This document shows, piece after piece, positions 5,408 through 6,687 of a stretch of 6,687 nucleotides of DNA (within the stretch, counting starts at the first letter, position 1; every line of letters starts with the position of its first letter). Position numbers and translations under genes: made by a program. The notes beneath the pieces are model-generated. The model did not search any database, was not told the origin of the DNA, and saw only the letters and a list, made by a program, of their open reading frames with translations. Source of the DNA: an uncultured cyanobacterium (GTDB lineage: Bacteria; Cyanobacteriota; Vampirovibrionia; Gastranaerophilales; Gastranaerophilaceae); NCBI GenBank assembly GCA_902495705.1, contig CABUXT010000048.1, forward strand, positions 1-6,687. Direction: 5' to 3'.

Positions 5408-5416
5408 ATTATACCA
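5408..5416 (-). promoter_or_regulatory. Extended -10 promoter ahead of fabG
   Basis: On the minus strand TGG-TATAAT forms a perfect extended -10 element (TGnTATAAT). The hexamer 17 bases upstream, ATATGA, is a poor -35, which is usual for extended -10 promoters. The predicted leader is about 60 bases and holds the dyads at 5364-5400. Confidence 0.55.
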
Positions 5417-5447
5417 TAAATACGTTTTTATCATATTTTGAACAGTT

Positions 5448-5469
5448 TTTTGTAACAATTATTACAAAA
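5448..5469. promoter_or_regulatory. 22-bp palindrome abutting the fabD stop
   Basis: TTTTGTAA and TTACAAAA form eight-base arms around a six-base centre, and the centre is itself nearly palindromic, so only one base pair of the 22-bp dyad fails. It begins directly after the fabD stop codon. In RNA from the minus strand the failing pair becomes U-G. It could be a 3' hairpin of the fabD message or an operator about 30 bases upstream of the fabG -10 element. There is no T-tract, so termination is unlikely. Confidence 0.5.
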
Positions 5470-6417
5470 CTAAGCTAATGCCATTTCTTCTTTCAAGGCA
5501 TTAATTGTAGATTCCAAAGACTCTTTATCATAGATATTGTATGATTTTACGCCTGAATCGATTTTTCTGTTCAAACCTGCCAAAACTTTTCCCGGTCCGA
5601 TTTCAATAAATGTATCAACACCGTCTTTAATCATATTTTCAATTGTTTGAGTCCAATGAACTGATGAATAAATTTGTTTAGGCATTTTGTTTTTAAATTC
5701 TGCGCTCAACATTGTTGCTTGAGCATCAACGTTTGTAAATACAGGAACTTGAGCATTTTCCAAATCCAAATCTTGAACAAATGATGCAAATTCATGACCT
5801 GCATTTTCCATAAATTTAGAGTGGAAAGCACCTGATACAGCCAAAGGAACAACTCTTCTTGCACCTGCTGCTGACAACAATTCGCCAGCCTTTTTAACAG
5901 CAGCCTCATCACCTGTAATTACAACTTGAGCAGGTGAATTATAATTTGCAACATCAACATAACCGACTTCTGAAGCCTTTTTCAAAGCTTTTTCCAAACT
6001 GCCTTCAGGAGCATTCAAAATAGCTGCCATAGCACCACCTTTTGTAGCACCCATCAAGTCAGCTCTTTTTTGAATAGCTTTTAATGTCGTTTCCAAATTC
6101 ATAACACCTGAACAATACATTGCACAATATTCACCCAAACTGTGACCTGCTGTGAATGTCGGAGTGATATCCAATTGAGATTTCAAAGCCTCTAATGCTG
6201 CAATTGACATTGTTACAATACAAGGTTGAGTATTAACAGTTTGTTTCAAGTTTTCTTCAGGTCCTTCAAAACACAAAGTTGTAATACTTTTACCTAAAAT
6301 TTTATCTGCGCTGTCAAAAACATTTTTTGCAGCCTCAAAATTATCATACAAATCTTTTCCCATACCTACAGCTTGAGAGCCTTGCCCTGGGAATAAAAAC
6401 GCGATTTTTTTAGCCAT
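5470..6417 (-). CDS. fabD: Malonyl-CoA:ACP transacylase
   Basis: FabD moves malonyl groups from malonyl-CoA to the phosphopantetheine of AcpP, supplying the extender for FabF. The 315-residue length is standard. Motifs in order are FPGQGSQ (9-15) forming the oxyanion side, GHSLGE (91-96) with nucleophile Ser93, Arg118 in QKRAD for the malonyl carboxylate, NSPAQVVITG (160-169), and GAFHS with catalytic His199. The usual VQW or VRW segment is VHW here (His254), a conservative oddity next to the active site. AAGGGGAG lies six bases before the ATG, which supports the start. It is the first gene of the fab block in the window, with its own promoter upstream and repeat DNA instead of fabH or plsX beyond that. 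Confidence 0.97.
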   Translation of the reverse strand: MAKKIAFLFPGQGSQAVGMGKDLYDNFEAAKNVFDSADKILGKSITTLCFEGPEENLKQTVNTQPCIVTMSIAALEALKSQLDITPTFTAGHSLGEYCAMYCSGVMNLETTLKAIQKRADLMGATKGGAMAAILNAPEGSLEKALKKASEVGYVDVANYNSPAQVVITGDEAAVKKAGELLSAAGARRVVPLAVSGAFHSKFMENAGHEFASFVQDLDLENAQVPVFTNVDAQATMLSAEFKNKMPKQIYSSVHWTQTIENMIKDGVDTFIEIGPGKVLAGLNRKIDSGVKSYNIYDKESLESTINALKEEMALA

Positions 6418-6453
6418 AAATAACTCCCCTTCTTTTTCTACGTCTGTGCCCTA

Positions 6454-6481
6454 ATTATACAATAAAGACAGGAAAAGTAAA
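6454..6481 (-). promoter_or_regulatory. Promoter of fabD and the fab cluster
   Basis: TTTACT (6476-6481, four of six to TTGACA), a 16-base spacer and a perfect TATAAT (6454-6459) precede fabD on the minus strand, giving a leader of about 30 bases with the ribosome binding site. Just upstream of the -35 is a small CCG-N6-CGG dyad (6482-6493), which could be a regulator contact but is short. Confidence 0.6.
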
Positions 6482-6516
6482 CCGACAGAACGGCAAACTT
6501 ACATTACAATATATTT

Positions 6517-6585
6517 GTCAGGGTGACTTCAAAACATCCTCGCCCCTTGTGGGAGAGGAGTGAGGAGAGGGGGTCAAGGTCATTC
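6517..6585. repeat. Right-flank repeat with a CCTCnCCC hairpin
   Basis: GTCA-GGG-TGAC (6517-6527) is followed by a hairpin, TCCTC-G-CCC (6537-6545) with GGG-A-GAGGA (6551-6559) around CTTGT, broken by one G-A mismatch. The unit ends at GTCATTC (6579-6585). The G/A-rich sequence and the TGAC and GTCATT edges match the style of the left-flank mosaic, and TCAGGGTGAC is shared with 104-113. It is noncoding. Confidence 0.5.
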
Positions 6586-6601
6586 AAATTATTCTTTTTC
6601 A

Positions 6602-6640
6602 TGCACTCCGTGCAGGGGTGCTTTTGGTGGCAAAAGCACC
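6602..6640. repeat. Two adjacent perfect hairpins
   Basis: TGCAC-TCC-GTGCA (6602-6614) is followed two bases later by a perfect ten-bp stem, GGTGCTTTTG (6617-6626) with CAAAAGCACC (6631-6640), around a GTGG loop. On the plus strand no T-run follows the larger stem. On the minus strand the paired stems are followed by ATGAAAAAGAAT, again not a T-run, so a simple terminator is unlikely. The remaining bases to 6687 are more GC-rich than the genes and show no reading frame. This may be the edge of another dispersed element or a structured RNA that continues past the window. Confidence 0.6.
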
Positions 6641-6687
6641 GCAAAACCACCGACACGCCAACGTTCACATCAAACTAAAAACTCGTA

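Noticed and set aside
5706..5912. Minus-strand 68-codon frame inside fabD
   Set aside because: A leucine-rich shifted-frame shadow of an intact FabD with no independent start signal.

Overview
The window is AT-rich bacterial DNA in which all six convincing protein genes lie on the minus strand, so transcription runs from high to low coordinates. In that order they are fabD, fabG, acpP, fabF, a 106-residue orphan and a 539-residue ATPase. The ATPase has the SpoIIIAA-like plus R3H architecture of the cyanobacterial and plastid Ycf45 family. A Ycf45-type protein in a low-GC genome with a plain type II fatty acid synthesis cluster suggests a non-photosynthetic relative of Cyanobacteria (Vampirovibrionia/Melainabacteria, for example Gastranaerophilales). 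This is inference from family knowledge, not a proven assignment.

Right to left: bases 6482-6687 are non-coding and hold repeat fragments and strong hairpins. A sigma70-type promoter at 6454-6481 then drives fabD (malonyl-CoA:ACP transacylase), followed by fabG (3-oxoacyl-ACP reductase), acpP (acyl carrier protein) and fabF (3-oxoacyl-ACP synthase II). The gene order matches the fabD-fabG-acpP-fabF block of E. coli, but no fabH lies next to fabD within the window. FabD loads malonyl groups onto AcpP, FabF condenses them with acyl-ACP, and FabG reduces the resulting 3-oxoacyl-ACP.

The gaps inside the cluster are about 100-130 bases, long for a tight operon, and hold signals. There is a TATAAT box ahead of fabG and a full -35/-10 promoter ahead of acpP. 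A palindrome abuts the fabD stop. Two dyads separate acpP from fabF, one of them a 16-bp hairpin whose only non-Watson-Crick pairs become G-U on the transcribed strand. A 14-bp A/T-flanked terminator closes the cluster.

Below the terminator is the unrecognised 106-residue gene, whose likely promoter overlaps the terminator. A 315-base AT-rich spacer with several dyads follows, then the Ycf45-like ATPase gene. Bases 1-521 are a mosaic of degenerate dispersed palindromic repeats, recognisable by recurring TGAC/GTCATT edges, and contain no gene.

I do not see a clearly new multi-gene system. The points most worth a second look are the orphan gene, the regulatory dyads in the fab cluster, the possible operators upstream of the ATPase, and the repeat mosaic, where repeat units appear to be interrupted by other sequence.
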